From an uncultured Burkholderiales bacterium (GTDB lineage: Bacteria > Pseudomonadota > Gammaproteobacteria > Burkholderiales > Burkholderiaceae_C), in the NCBI GenBank assembly GCA_903880855.1, contig CAIRQX010000090.1:1-45136 (forward strand): 45,136 bases of DNA, given 5' to 3'. The position numbers were made by a program, and so were the translations under genes. Below, in pieces: positions 35,680 to 44,557 of the stretch. The notes beneath the pieces were generated by a model. The model saw nothing but the letters and a program-made list of their open reading frames with translations, was not told where the DNA came from and searched no databases. Within the stretch, counting starts at the first letter, position 1. Every line of letters begins with the position of its first letter.

Positions 35680-36876
35680 ATGAAAGACCGCGTTCTCTCA
35701 GGCATGCGCCCCACTGGCGCCCTGCATTTAGGCCACTACCACGGCGCTCTCAAAAATTGGGTGCGTTTGCAGTCTGAAATGGAGTGCTACTACTTCGTCG
35801 CCGATTGGCACGCCCTGACCACGCACTACGAAAGCCGCGAAGTCATTGAACAAAATGTGTATGAGATGGTGATCGATTGGCTTGCCGTAGGCCTCGACCC
35901 CAACCAGTGCACCATGTTTTTGCAAAGCCGTATCCCGGAACATGCTGAGCTTTTCACCCTCCTCGCTATGGGTACTCCATTAGGTTGGTTAGAACGCGTA
36001 CCTACTTACAAAGACCAGCAAGAAAAACTCAAAGACAAAGACTTAGCAACCTACGGCTTCTTAGGCTATCCCTTGCTACAAGCTGCGGACATCTTGATTT
36101 ACAAAGCCAAATATGTCCCAGTAGGCGAAGACCAAGCCAGCCATGTTGAATTGACCCGCGAAGCCGCAAGACGCTTCAACCATTTGTATGGACGCGAAGC
36201 CAACGCCATCGAAAAAGCCCAAGCGAGTTTGGCCAAACTGCCCAAAGACAGCGTCAAGCGTTTTGAGAAGTCTCGCAAAACCTACCAAGAAACGGGAGAC
36301 GCCAAAGCTTTGGAAGGTGCCATGGGCTATCTCGCCAGTGCCACAGAACTCGACTCCTTAGACCGCGAGCGTTTAGAAGGCTACTTCAAAGGTACGGGCA
36401 AAGTCATCTTGCCCGAGCCCCAAGTTTTGTTGACCGAGGCTAGCAAACTTCCTGGCTTAGACGGCGCCAAGATGAGCAAAAGCTATAACAACGCCATTGC
36501 TATTCGCGAAGACCGCGCCACGCTGGAGCACAAGGTCAAGCGTATGCCCACCGATCCTGCCCGCGCCAAACGCACGGATGCTGGCAATCCTGAGAACTGC
36601 CCCGTCTGGCAGTTCCACAAGGTCTACAGCACGGATGACACCAAAAAGTGGGTGACCCAAGGCTGCAAAACAGCAGGAATTGGCTGTTTGGAGTGCAAAC
36701 AACCCATCATCGACGCCATCTTGCGTGAGCAGCAACCGATGTTTGAGCGTGCTGAGAAATACCTAAGCCAACCCAAGCTAGTTCGTGATATTGTGGATGC
36801 AGGTACTGAAAAAGCACGCATAACCGCCCGAGCCACCATGCACGATGTTCGGGCAGCAATGGGGCTAAACTACTAA
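35680..36876 (+). CDS. trpS: Tryptophanyl-tRNA synthetase with predicted [4Fe-4S] motif
   Basis: A 398-residue class I synthetase that charges tRNA-Trp. It is longer than the ~334-residue E. coli enzyme. The HIGH-like motif is GALHLGHYHGAL, and KMSKS lies in LDGAKMSKSYNNAI. An extra ~65-residue helical insert (KAQASLAKLPKDSVKRFEKS up to LPEPQVLLTEAS) sits before KMSKS. The C-terminal part has Cys307, Cys329, Cys336 and Cys339 spaced C-x21-C-x6-C-x2-C. It reads NPENCPVWQFHKVYS and then QGCKTAGIGCLECKQ. The arrangement is close to that of Thermotoga TrpRS, whose four cysteines hold a [4Fe-4S] cluster. It begins 59 bases after yciO and is followed by the response regulator. Confidence 0.96.
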   Translation: MKDRVLSGMRPTGALHLGHYHGALKNWVRLQSEMECYYFVADWHALTTHYESREVIEQNVYEMVIDWLAVGLDPNQCTMFLQSRIPEHAELFTLLAMGTPLGWLERVPTYKDQQEKLKDKDLATYGFLGYPLLQAADILIYKAKYVPVGEDQASHVELTREAARRFNHLYGREANAIEKAQASLAKLPKDSVKRFEKSRKTYQETGDAKALEGAMGYLASATELDSLDRERLEGYFKGTGKVILPEPQVLLTEASKLPGLDGAKMSKSYNNAIAIREDRATLEHKVKRMPTDPARAKRTDAGNPENCPVWQFHKVYSTDDTKKWVTQGCKTAGIGCLECKQPIIDAILREQQPMFERAEKYLSQPKLVRDIVDAGTEKARITARATMHDVRAAMGLNY

Positions 36877-36900
36877 CATACAAGCGCAGGAGTAATAAAA

Positions 36901-37491
36901 ATGAGTATGTACATCATCGATGACCACCCTTTAGTCCGTTCCGCCATTGCCATGCTGCTGCGTCGCATGCGCTCTTCCACCAAGGTCATCGAATTAGACA
37001 AATTTAGTGAATTGCAAGCCGCCATCATCAAAAACGGCGAACCCACTTTGTTTGTGCTGGACTTGCTCTTGCCTGGCGTCAAAGGCACCAGCGCGGTCAC
37101 TGAAGTGAAAAAAATGTATCCCGAAGTGCCTTTGGCAGTTCTCTCCTCGATGCCTGCTGGTGAAGCAGAAGAAACTTGCATTGAAGCGGGCGCCGACATC
37201 TATATCGAAAAATCGACCCCTAGCAACGAAATCGGCGAGGCACTCAAAGGCTTGTTTGCGGCTGAGGCTGGCGACGAAGAAACCATTCCGTTGGGAGATA
37301 CCAAGCTCTCTAAGCGCCAAAAGCAACTCATCATCATGCTGGACCGTGGCTTAGGTAACCGTGAAATCGCGGAAGAACTCGATATCAGTGAACATACCGT
37401 CAAAGTTCACTTGTGGCGTCTGTTCCGTCGCCTGGGCGTAAAGAGCCGTACACAGACACTGCACTTTGCTCGGACCCATGGCTTGCTCTAA
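36901..37491 (+). CDS. LuxR/NarL-type response regulator, orphan
   Basis: A 196-residue two-domain regulator. The receiver has acidic residues Asp7 and Asp8 (IIDDHP), phosphoacceptor Asp54 (FVLDLLLPG), Ser82/83 and Lys104 (YIEKSTP), so it should be phosphorylatable. After a short linker the C-terminal helix-turn-helix LSKRQKQLIIMLDRGLGNREIAEELDISEHTVKVHLWRLFRRLGVKSRTQ is a GerE/LuxR DNA-binding domain. GCAGGAG precedes the ATG. No histidine kinase gene lies nearby. It starts 24 bases after trpS, so it may be co-transcribed with it. The target genes are unknown. Confidence 0.92.
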   Translation: MSMYIIDDHPLVRSAIAMLLRRMRSSTKVIELDKFSELQAAIIKNGEPTLFVLDLLLPGVKGTSAVTEVKKMYPEVPLAVLSSMPAGEAEETCIEAGADIYIEKSTPSNEIGEALKGLFAAEAGDEETIPLGDTKLSKRQKQLIIMLDRGLGNREIAEELDISEHTVKVHLWRLFRRLGVKSRTQTLHFARTHGLL

Positions 37492-37546
37492 AAGGTTTAG
37501 TGAAATCTGGCTGGCTTTAGCCCCGCCATAAAGTTGTAGTCACCGC

Positions 37547-37574
37547 AAAAAGGCCTCTTCAATGAGGCCTTTTT
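37547..37574. terminator. Bidirectional intrinsic terminator
   Basis: AAAAAGGCCTC (37547-37557), loop TTCAAT, GAGGCCTTTTT (37564-37574). The A-run and T-run on either side make it work in both directions. It ends the trpS-response-regulator transcript and the convergent ccm transcript; its right edge coincides with the ccmI stop codon. Confidence 0.92.
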
Positions 37575-38902
37575 CATTGCAGCGGTTCGCGCACCATCAG
37601 GTTGAGGCCACTGCTGCCCAGCTTCACAGGTGTCAGGCTCACGCCCAAATCTCCAGGTTGTGCCATGGCTTGGCCGCTCTTAGAAATTCGCACTTTCACC
37701 GTCACCTCTGCCATGCTCGATAGCTTGGCCGCTGGGTTCATGGATGTGCTGTCGTCCAAGACAAAGTCAAAGGGTAATTTGTCTGCCGTAGTTCTGACAA
37801 TCGCCAGCGGCATACGCGAGCCCGATACTGGCGTCGCAAAGACAAACACCGTGTCCGTTGGCGCGACTTTGTCGGCTAGCTCTTTGATCACACTCACTCT
37901 GCCTGAAATTCGTGCCGAACTTGCTTGGTTATTGGAAGCGCCTACTGAACTGGTAGCGGACTGACTAGTTGGCGCATTAGCCAAGGCATTGCTGCGAGTG
38001 GGCGCTGATGGCAAACCCATTTTTTCACGCGTTTGTGCAATCGCTCGGTCTAATTCTGGAGCATCGGGAGAAGCTGGCTCAACTACTTCTCTAGCCCGTT
38101 CCCAAAAACGTAATGCAGAACGGTAGTTCAGTTCTGAATACGATGCGCTGCCCGCCAAAAGCAAAGCGTTTAAGTGCTGTGGGTCTGCAGTCAAAACGCG
38201 TTGGATGATGGCCCAAGGCTGTCCAGCAAAGTTGCCTTGGTTTTTTTGCGCCAAAACTTCAGCATGCTCAATCGCCAAGTTGTCGTCTTTGCTCAGCGCA
38301 AGTGCTTTTCTAAAAGCCTCGTCAGACTCGTCAAAATGTTCGCGCGCACGCTGAACGCGCGCGAGCATGATCCAACCATCGATTTGATTAGGCTCATCCT
38401 GCAAACGCCGCATTAAAGCCGTGGCCATTTCAGTCATTTTTTCAGGAGAGATGTCAGAACCCTGCTCGGCTTCAGCCTGCAGAGCTGCGGGATTTAATGC
38501 AAGGGGTTGGCCCATCACGGCGTACATCACACTAGCAGCAACAGGCACCAAGAAAACAAAGCCCATCACCCATATCCATGGTGCGCGCCAGGCTTGGGGT
38601 GTGGATTTTGTAATTTGTGCGGTGTCGCCCACGTCGTCTAACAAACGCCTGGCCAATTCATCTTTGGCGATCTGCAACTCTTCACTGCTTAAATTGCCCA
38701 GCACATATTCTTTTTCTAAGTCGTGTATCTGGTCTTTGTAAACGGCAGCGTTGGCTTGGACAGGATCGTCCGCGTTTTCTTGTGCTTGATGTGAGGCGTC
38801 TGCGCCAAGCTGCGAACCACGCCACAAACTCACACAGATGACAGTCAACACCACAACGACCATGGCTAAAGCAGATAAAAGAAAAATTAAAGTTGGATTC
38901 AC
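37574..38902 (-). CDS. ccmI: Cytochrome c maturation protein CcmI (CycH), TPR chaperone
   Basis: A 442-residue membrane protein that binds apocytochrome c and hands it to the haem lyase. Residues 5-27 and about 108-130 are two transmembrane segments. Between them is a heptad-like cytoplasmic region, VYKDQIHDLEKEYVLGNLSSEELQIAKDELARRLLDD, the usual CcmI signature. The periplasmic part has TPR repeats (QIDGWIMLARVQRAREHFDESDEAFRKAL and LNALLLAGSASYSELNYRSALRFWERA). The C-terminal ~110 residues form the domain with KVAPTDTVFVFATPVSG, likely a cupredoxin-like fold. It is the last gene of the ccm unit. Confidence 0.93.
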   Translation of the reverse strand: MNPTLIFLLSALAMVVVVLTVICVSLWRGSQLGADASHQAQENADDPVQANAAVYKDQIHDLEKEYVLGNLSSEELQIAKDELARRLLDDVGDTAQITKSTPQAWRAPWIWVMGFVFLVPVAASVMYAVMGQPLALNPAALQAEAEQGSDISPEKMTEMATALMRRLQDEPNQIDGWIMLARVQRAREHFDESDEAFRKALALSKDDNLAIEHAEVLAQKNQGNFAGQPWAIIQRVLTADPQHLNALLLAGSASYSELNYRSALRFWERAREVVEPASPDAPELDRAIAQTREKMGLPSAPTRSNALANAPTSQSATSSVGASNNQASSARISGRVSVIKELADKVAPTDTVFVFATPVSGSRMPLAIVRTTADKLPFDFVLDDSTSMNPAAKLSSMAEVTVKVRISKSGQAMAQPGDLGVSLTPVKLGSSGLNLMVREPLQ

Positions 38903-38903
38903 A

Positions 38904-39353
38904 TCAATCTTTCAATAATTGCTCGACCCGCGCACGGTCAGCATCACTCAAGGCTTGGGGGTGCACAGCCAAACGGCGTTGGCGCAAATACGCCAACAAA
39001 AAGATGGCGGCCATCAATAACACCACGAATGGACCAAACCAAAGAACCCATGTCAGGGGTTTAACTTCAGGACGATAGAGAACAAAGTCTCCGTATCTAG
39101 AGACTAAGAAATCTTTGATTTCTTGGTCAGATTTATTGGCACGTATCAAGTCGCGTACTTCACGGCGTAAGTCGTCCGCCAGTTCTGCGCGCGAGGAAGA
39201 AAGCGACTCGTTTTGGCAAACCATGCAGCGCAGTTCTTGCGAAATATGCACCAAACGTGCTTCCACAACAGGGTCTTCAGCCATGGGGCTGGCTTCGCCT
39301 GCATTTGCCAAGCCTATGCATATGCCCATCAAGAAAACAATGATGCACTTCAT
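38904..39353 (-). CDS. ccmH: Cytochrome c maturation thiol oxidoreductase CcmH
   Basis: A 149-residue periplasmic protein anchored by a C-terminal membrane segment (VLWFGPFVVLLMAAIFLLAYL). The signal peptide occupies residues 1-18. The active-site motif LRCMVCQ (Cys43, Cys46) is the CcmH/CcmL signature for reducing or binding the apocytochrome CxxCH thiols. The helical block SRAELADDLRREVRDLIRANKSDQEIKDFLVSRYGDFVLY follows. It overlaps ccmG by four bases (ATGA) and is one base from ccmI. Confidence 0.96.
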   Translation of the reverse strand: MKCIIVFLMGICIGLANAGEASPMAEDPVVEARLVHISQELRCMVCQNESLSSSRAELADDLRREVRDLIRANKSDQEIKDFLVSRYGDFVLYRPEVKPLTWVLWFGPFVVLLMAAIFLLAYLRQRRLAVHPQALSDADRARVEQLLKD

Positions 39354-39928
39354 GATTTACCCAAGCCCTGCATGAGAGGCAAAATTTTCTCAGCCAAGAG
39401 TTGAGGCGTGACTGCGCCTACATGTTTGAATCGGATCACTCCTTGCTGATCGATCACATAGGTTTCTGGCACACCGTAAACACCATATTGAATGCCTACG
39501 CGGCCATCTAAATCCATCACCGATGTAGTGTAAGGATTGCCATGTCGCTGCAACCACACCGCACTGCGTTCACGCGCCACTTGTAATTTGATAGCGTCGC
39601 TTTGTTTGGCTGCAGGGTCTTGCGGTTGGATTTCTTTGTAGCTCAAACCAACGATAGGAACTTGGTTTTTTTCTGCAAACGCTACTAGCACTGGATGTTC
39701 TTCACGGCATGCGACACACCACGTTGCCCACACATTGAACATCCATACCTTACCCAGCATCTGCTCTGGCGAAAACGTTTTATCGCTCTCTAAAGTGACT
39801 AAGTTAAAAGCAGGTGCAGGCTTGCCAATCAAGGGGGATGGGATTTCGCGAGGATCACGGTTTAAGCCAATCGCCAGAAAAATTATTAGGCAAAAGAAAA
39901 ATGCCAAAGGGATAAAAACTTTTTTCAT
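39350..39928 (-). CDS. ccmG: Thiol:disulfide interchange protein CcmG/DsbE
   Basis: A 192-residue membrane-anchored thioredoxin-like protein that keeps CcmH and apocytochrome thiols reduced. The start is the ATG at 39926-39928 (MKKVFIPLAFFFCLIIF), whose hydrophobic segment anchors it. The longer frame lies inside ccmF. WATWCVACREEHPVL holds Cys71 and Cys74. GKPAPAFNLVTL and GVYGVPETYVIDQQG (with cis-Pro) are typical. It overlaps ccmF by four bases. Confidence 0.96.
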   Translation of the reverse strand: MKKVFIPLAFFFCLIIFLAIGLNRDPREIPSPLIGKPAPAFNLVTLESDKTFSPEQMLGKVWMFNVWATWCVACREEHPVLVAFAEKNQVPIVGLSYKEIQPQDPAAKQSDAIKLQVARERSAVWLQRHGNPYTTSVMDLDGRVGIQYGVYGVPETYVIDQQGVIRFKHVGAVTPQLLAEKILPLMQGLGKS

Positions 39929-41844
39929 GCGCGGTACCTGCGATCTAACGCGGCTAACAAACCGCCTAGGACCATCAGCAAGATCCCGCCCCACAACCAA
40001 GGGACGAAAGGTTTGTAATAGACCCGCATACTCCACTCTGTGCGCGCATCGTCTAAGGGTTCACCAAGTGAGACATACAAATCGCGCATAAATCCTGAGT
40101 CAATACCCGCCTCGGTCATAGGCATGGCCGATGAAAAATAGCGACGCTTTTCTGGCTGCAGAGTTTCGATCACTTCATTCCCGCGCTTAACCTCGACATC
40201 AGCGCGGACGGCTTTGTAATTCGGTCCAGTGACTTCGCCTAGCGACTTCAACTGAAAACTGTAAGGTGCAATAGTGACCACGTCATTCACATGCATGCGA
40301 ACATCGCGCTCCACTTCATACGAATTCACGCCCGTCACACCCACCACGAGCACAGCCATACCAAAGTGCGCAATGTTTTGCCCCCAGAAAGACAAGCCAA
40401 TGCGTCCTGGTTTACGCAAACGCGCCACCACTTGTTGCAAGGTTCCCAAGCCCACCCAAGCGCCCAAGAAGATACCCAGCATGGCACCAAAAGACCAACC
40501 ACCTAATACAAATGGCAGGGTAACCGCCAACACCACTGAGGCAAGCCCAGAGAAGCGCAAGGTATACGCAATCTCAGACACCTTGGCCTCTCGCCAGCGC
40601 GCAATAGTGCCGGGCACCATCAAAAACACCGTGGGAACTAACAGCGGCGCAAACACCGCGTTGAAATACGGAGGGCCGACAGACAACTTACCCATATTCA
40701 ATGCGTCAATGATCAAAGGGTAAATCGTTCCGAGCAACACTGCGCCAGTTGCCACCACTAGCAAAACACTATTGGCCAGCAAAAAAGATTCACGAGAGAC
40801 CAACTCCATGCGGCCACCTAATGTCACACGAGGGGCACGCCATGCAAACAAGGTGAGTGAAGTTCCCACTACCACCGCCAAAAATACCAATATAAACACG
40901 CCGCGTTTGGGGTCGGATGCAAACGCATGCACCGAAGTCAACACGCCAGAGCGTACTAAAAACGTTCCAAGCAAAGACAAAGAAAAAGCTGCGATAGCCA
41001 ATAACACGGTCCAAGCTTTGAAACTGCCACGTTTCTCCGTCACCATCAATGAATGAATCAAGGCAGTCGCGATTAGCCAAGGCATGAGCGAGGCGTTTTC
41101 AACCGGGTCCCAAAACCACCAGCCACCCCAACCGAGTTCGTAATAGGCCCACCATGAACCGAGGCCAATACCAAAGGTGAGGAATGTCCAAGCAATCACT
41201 GTCCAAGGACGTGACCATCGTGCCCATGCAGCGTCTAGACGACCACTGAGCAAAGCTGCCACTGCAAATGCAAATGCCACCGACATACCCACATAACCCA
41301 TATAGAGCATGGGTGGATGGATCACGAGGCCAGGGTCTTGCAAGAGAGGATTTAAATCACGGCCATCTAAAGCGGCAGGCAACAAGCGCTCAAATGGATT
41401 GGATGTGGTGAGGATAAACAATAAAAAACCAACGGAGATCAATCCCAACACACTCAATACCCGCGCCACCATATCGAGGGGCAAGCTTTTAGAAAACAGC
41501 GCGACTGCCATGGACCATACGGCCAACAGCAATACCCAAAGTAAAAGCGATCCTTCATGTCCGCCCCATACCGCAGCAAACTGATAAGGCTTAGGCAGCA
41601 AGGAATTGGAATGCTGGACAACATAGGTCACTGAAAAATCATTTGTCAAAAAAGCAGCAGCCAGTGCCGCAAAAGAAAGAGCCACTAAAACAAACTGCAA
41701 TATCGCCATAGGCCTTGCCAAAGACTGCAAGGTGATTTGCAAAGATCTAGACGGCAAGTAAGTTCCCGTTAAAGGCAATACACCTTGTATCAGCGCGACG
41801 ATGGTCGCCAAAATAAGCGCGAAATGACCGAGTTCAGGAATCAT
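39925..41844 (-). CDS. ccmF: Haem lyase component CcmF
   Basis: A 639-residue polytopic membrane protein that transfers haem from CcmE to apocytochrome c. It has about 14 hydrophobic segments. The early conserved segment WGGHEGSLLLWVLLLAVW and the tryptophan-rich WWD motif WAYYELGWGGWWFWDPVENASLMPWL are diagnostic. A periplasmic domain near the C-terminus includes NVQYEAEVERD-like SYEVERDVRMHVNDVVTIAPYSFQLKSL. A final membrane segment, FVPWLWGGILLMVLGGLLAAL, closes it. It lies 21 bases after ccmE. Confidence 0.97.
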   Translation of the reverse strand: MIPELGHFALILATIVALIQGVLPLTGTYLPSRSLQITLQSLARPMAILQFVLVALSFAALAAAFLTNDFSVTYVVQHSNSLLPKPYQFAAVWGGHEGSLLLWVLLLAVWSMAVALFSKSLPLDMVARVLSVLGLISVGFLLFILTTSNPFERLLPAALDGRDLNPLLQDPGLVIHPPMLYMGYVGMSVAFAFAVAALLSGRLDAAWARWSRPWTVIAWTFLTFGIGLGSWWAYYELGWGGWWFWDPVENASLMPWLIATALIHSLMVTEKRGSFKAWTVLLAIAAFSLSLLGTFLVRSGVLTSVHAFASDPKRGVFILVFLAVVVGTSLTLFAWRAPRVTLGGRMELVSRESFLLANSVLLVVATGAVLLGTIYPLIIDALNMGKLSVGPPYFNAVFAPLLVPTVFLMVPGTIARWREAKVSEIAYTLRFSGLASVVLAVTLPFVLGGWSFGAMLGIFLGAWVGLGTLQQVVARLRKPGRIGLSFWGQNIAHFGMAVLVVGVTGVNSYEVERDVRMHVNDVVTIAPYSFQLKSLGEVTGPNYKAVRADVEVKRGNEVIETLQPEKRRYFSSAMPMTEAGIDSGFMRDLYVSLGEPLDDARTEWSMRVYYKPFVPWLWGGILLMVLGGLLAALDRRYRA

Positions 41845-41865
41845 GGAGTGCCTAGGGCTTTGTGT

Positions 41866-42312
41866 TTATGGTTTTAAAGATTGCGCGGCTTTGGCAGCTG
41901 CCGCTTGGTCCATGGCATGCTTGGCTTCTGGGGGCATGTAGTTTTCGTCGTGCTTGGCTAATACTTCGCTGGCAGTAAACATACCGTCGTTCCCCAGCTT
42001 ACCTTGTGCAACAACGCCTTTACCTTCCTTGAACAAGTCTGGCAATAAACCCACGTAGGTTACTGGCATTTCTTTTAAGGTGTCGGTAATGACAAAGCGA
42101 ACTGAATTGCCATCACGCACCAAGCTGTTTTCTTTGACCATACCACCCGCACGAAAAGTACGCCCTTTAGGGGCTTCACCATTGCTTACTTGTGTAGGCG
42201 TGAAGAAAAAGACCAAGTTGCTTTGAAATGCGTTCAATACAAATGCAGCAGCAGCGCATAACACCAATACACCTAAGGCAATCCACATGAATCGACGCGT
42301 TCTTGCTTTCAT
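41866..42312 (-). CDS. ccmE: Haem chaperone CcmE
   Basis: A 148-residue periplasmic protein anchored by residues 9-28. It covalently carries haem to CcmF. The haem-binding His is His121 in VLAKHDENYMPPE, with Tyr125 axial, the H-x3-Y form of proteobacteria. The beta-barrel core is LVFFFTPTQVSNGEAPKGRTFRAGGMV and LPDLFKEGKGVVAQGKL. Its start overlaps the ccmD stop by four bases. Confidence 0.96.
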   Translation of the reverse strand: MKARTRRFMWIALGVLVLCAAAAFVLNAFQSNLVFFFTPTQVSNGEAPKGRTFRAGGMVKENSLVRDGNSVRFVITDTLKEMPVTYVGLLPDLFKEGKGVVAQGKLGNDGMFTASEVLAKHDENYMPPEAKHAMDQAAAAKAAQSLKP

Positions 42313-42479
42313 AAATTACCTTCGTCCTCTTTGCGTAATTGGATGAAGAGTTGCCTGTTCGCCAACCGCGCTTGCCACACCTCTATGACCATGCATGCAG
42401 CGGTGACACCCATACTTCCCCAAACGTAGAGGCCATAGCCACCCATCTCCCAAAACTGGCCCCAGCTTTCCCAAATCAT
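42309..42479 (-). CDS. ccmD: Cytochrome c maturation protein CcmD
   Basis: A 56-residue membrane protein that helps release haem-loaded CcmE from CcmABC. The start is the ATG at 42477-42479 (MIWESWGQFWEMGGYGLYVW), overlapping the ccmC stop by four bases. The frame extends to 42509 only inside ccmC. One membrane segment (GLYVWGSMGVTAACMVIEV) is followed by a charged tail, LRKEDEGNL. The size and WxxGGYG-YVW motif match CcmD. Confidence 0.92.
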   Translation of the reverse strand: MIWESWGQFWEMGGYGLYVWGSMGVTAACMVIEVWQARLANRQLFIQLRKEDEGNL

Positions 42480-43228
42480 GCGGCCTCCTGAACTGTCGCT
42501 TGCACCCACGCAGCATGTGACTCACGTTGCAAGATAGTTGTTCGAACTCGGTATAAAACCAAAGCAATGGTGTAGAGCCAAAAGCACATTGCCATCAACA
42601 ACATGCCCCACAACATCACTTGCGCCATGCTGGGTGACTTGGTCAAAGAAACGGAGGCGCCTTGATGCAAGGTATTCCACCACTTCACGGAGAAATAAAT
42701 GATGGGCACATTGATGGCGCCCACAATCGCGATCAAAGCACCTGCGCGGTCGCCTCTTCGTTGGTCATCAATGGCCGATGTCAACGCGATATAGCCTAAA
42801 TATAGAAAAAATAAAATGAGTTCTGAGGTCAAACGGGCGTCCCACACCCACCAAGTACCCCACATAGGTTTACCCCAAAGCGCTCCGGTCCACAAAGATA
42901 GGAATGCAAACATAGCGCCAGTTGGAGCCAAGGCGCGCGTCATCATGCCAGAGATTCGGGTATTGAAAGTCAAGCCCAACACACTCCAAAACGCCATGGC
43001 CAAATAAATCACCATCGACATCCAAGAGGCTGGTACGTGCACAAAAATAATGCGGTAGCCCTCGCCCTGTTGCGCATCAGCTGGTGCAACCATAAAACCC
43101 AACCATAGGCCCCACAGGCCAAGCACTGCTGCTAGTGCAGCACACCATGGCCACAAACGCCCGGCCAAACCATAAAAGGCTTGCGGTCCAGCGTAGTGAA
43201 ACCAAAAATTAGCGCGCAATATATTCAT
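42476..43228 (-). CDS. ccmC: Haem ABC transporter permease CcmC
   Basis: A 250-residue polytopic membrane protein that presents haem to CcmE. It starts at the ATG at 43226-43228 (MNILRANFWFHYAGPQAF); the frame open to 43261 overlaps ccmB. The WWD-domain motif WGTWWVWDARLTSELILFFLYLGYIAL and the conserved IIFVHVPASWMSM are present. Six hydrophobic segments fit the family. It follows ccmB by seven bases. Confidence 0.97.
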   Translation of the reverse strand: MNILRANFWFHYAGPQAFYGLAGRLWPWCAALAAVLGLWGLWLGFMVAPADAQQGEGYRIIFVHVPASWMSMVIYLAMAFWSVLGLTFNTRISGMMTRALAPTGAMFAFLSLWTGALWGKPMWGTWWVWDARLTSELILFFLYLGYIALTSAIDDQRRGDRAGALIAIVGAINVPIIYFSVKWWNTLHQGASVSLTKSPSMAQVMLWGMLLMAMCFWLYTIALVLYRVRTTILQRESHAAWVQATVQEAA

Positions 43229-43235
43229 AAAACTA

Positions 43236-43907
43236 TCATTCCAGTGCAATGCGCAAAGCAAAAGCAGATGCTAAGGGCCCAAAGAAAACAGCCGGCAACA
43301 GCATCGCCATCAAAATAGACAAATGCGCTTGCACACCCAACCCACTGACCTGTGCCTCCACTGCCCCAGCACCGAACACCAACACTGGCACAAACAAGGG
43401 CAACACCAATAGGGACAGCAACACACCACCACCGCGTACACCCAAAGTTAAAGCAGCACCAACGCCACCCACCAAAGACAAAATCGGAGTGCCCACCAAA
43501 AGGGCCAAAGTGAGGGTGCCCAAGGCATCACCTGATAGGTCAAACTGCAGTCCTAAAACAGGCGCCAATAATACCAATGGCAGGCCAGAGACCAACCAAT
43601 GCGCCAGCATTTTTGCACCAATCAATAAGGGCATTGCAACTGGTGATAAAGCCATCTGCTCCAAAGTGCCATCGCGGTAATCTGCGTCAAACAAGCGCTG
43701 CAAAGCAAGCATGGATGAAAGTAATGCGCCCACCCATAAAACACCTGGGGCAATATTGCGCAACACATTCAACTCTGGACCAATTCCTAGTGGAAACAAT
43801 GCGGCTACCACCACAAAGAAAAATACTGCGCTCAAGCCTTCACTTTTGCGACGCCAAGCCAACAATAAGTCACGCTGCACGACTGCCCAAAATGCTTGCC
43901 AAATCAT
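43236..43907 (-). CDS. ccmB: Haem exporter membrane subunit CcmB
   Basis: A 223-residue permease with about six hydrophobic segments, forming an ABC complex with CcmA. It begins MIWQAFWAVVQRDLLLAWRRKSEGLSAVFFFVVVAALFPLGIGPE, as in the family. GVLWVGALLSSMLALQRLFDADYRDGTLEQMALSP is the CcmB signature. Its start overlaps the ccmA stop by four bases. Confidence 0.96.
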   Translation of the reverse strand: MIWQAFWAVVQRDLLLAWRRKSEGLSAVFFFVVVAALFPLGIGPELNVLRNIAPGVLWVGALLSSMLALQRLFDADYRDGTLEQMALSPVAMPLLIGAKMLAHWLVSGLPLVLLAPVLGLQFDLSGDALGTLTLALLVGTPILSLVGGVGAALTLGVRGGGVLLSLLVLPLFVPVLVFGAGAVEAQVSGLGVQAHLSILMAMLLPAVFFGPLASAFALRIALE

Positions 43908-44551
43908 GCCGCGACCAATCGAATCGGACGGACATCCATTGCGTGCCCATTCGGCTGTGACAACTCCACTAACTGGTGGCTGGAGAAAAGCAAAAGCCCC
44001 CCTTGCTGCACGTGGTTGGCAAGTATCGCGCGCAAGTAATCCAAAGACTGCGGATCTAAAGCGACGAAAGGCTCATCTAGCACCCATAATTTTGCGTCAG
44101 TGACAGACAAACGTGCCAAAGCCGTACGGCGCTTTTGTCCCTGCGATAAAACGCGCAAAGGTAAATGTGTACGGTTATTTAATCCCATTTTTCGCAACGC
44201 ATCCATGCCCTTTTCACTGGACAAGCTACGTCCCGTCACTTGTGCGTCAAATAATAAATTTTCAATCGGCGTTAATTCATCTTTGAGAGACAGGTTGTGC
44301 CCTACATAGCAAAGCGACGCACGAAAAGCTTCGACAACTTCTGGATGTTGCCGATTCAAAGCGACTCCATTCCACAAGACTTCACCTGAGTCAGCAGGGG
44401 ATAAGCCACAAATGATGCGCAAAAGCGATGTCTTACCCACCCCGTTATCGCCTTCCAAGTGCAAAGCTTGTCCATCCTGTAAAGAAAAACTCACAGGCGC
44501 GAACAATGGCTTGTGCCCACGCACGCAAGAAATGTTAGAAATAGTCAGCAT
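43904..44551 (-). CDS. ccmA: Haem exporter ATP-binding subunit CcmA
   Basis: A 215-residue ABC ATPase that drives release of haem-loaded CcmE. Walker A is GDNGVGKTSLL, the signature is the degenerate LSQGQKRRTALARL typical of CcmA, and Walker B is LWVLDEPFVALD. The switch His lies in FSSHQLVE. Length fits the family (205-215). It is the first ccm gene and follows the FemAB-like gene by six bases, so it may share that gene's transcript. It overlaps ccmB. Confidence 0.96.
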   Translation of the reverse strand: MLTISNISCVRGHKPLFAPVSFSLQDGQALHLEGDNGVGKTSLLRIICGLSPADSGEVLWNGVALNRQHPEVVEAFRASLCYVGHNLSLKDELTPIENLLFDAQVTGRSLSSEKGMDALRKMGLNNRTHLPLRVLSQGQKRRTALARLSVTDAKLWVLDEPFVALDPQSLDYLRAILANHVQQGGLLLFSSHQLVELSQPNGHAMDVRPIRLVAA

Positions 44552-44557
44552 GGCTTT

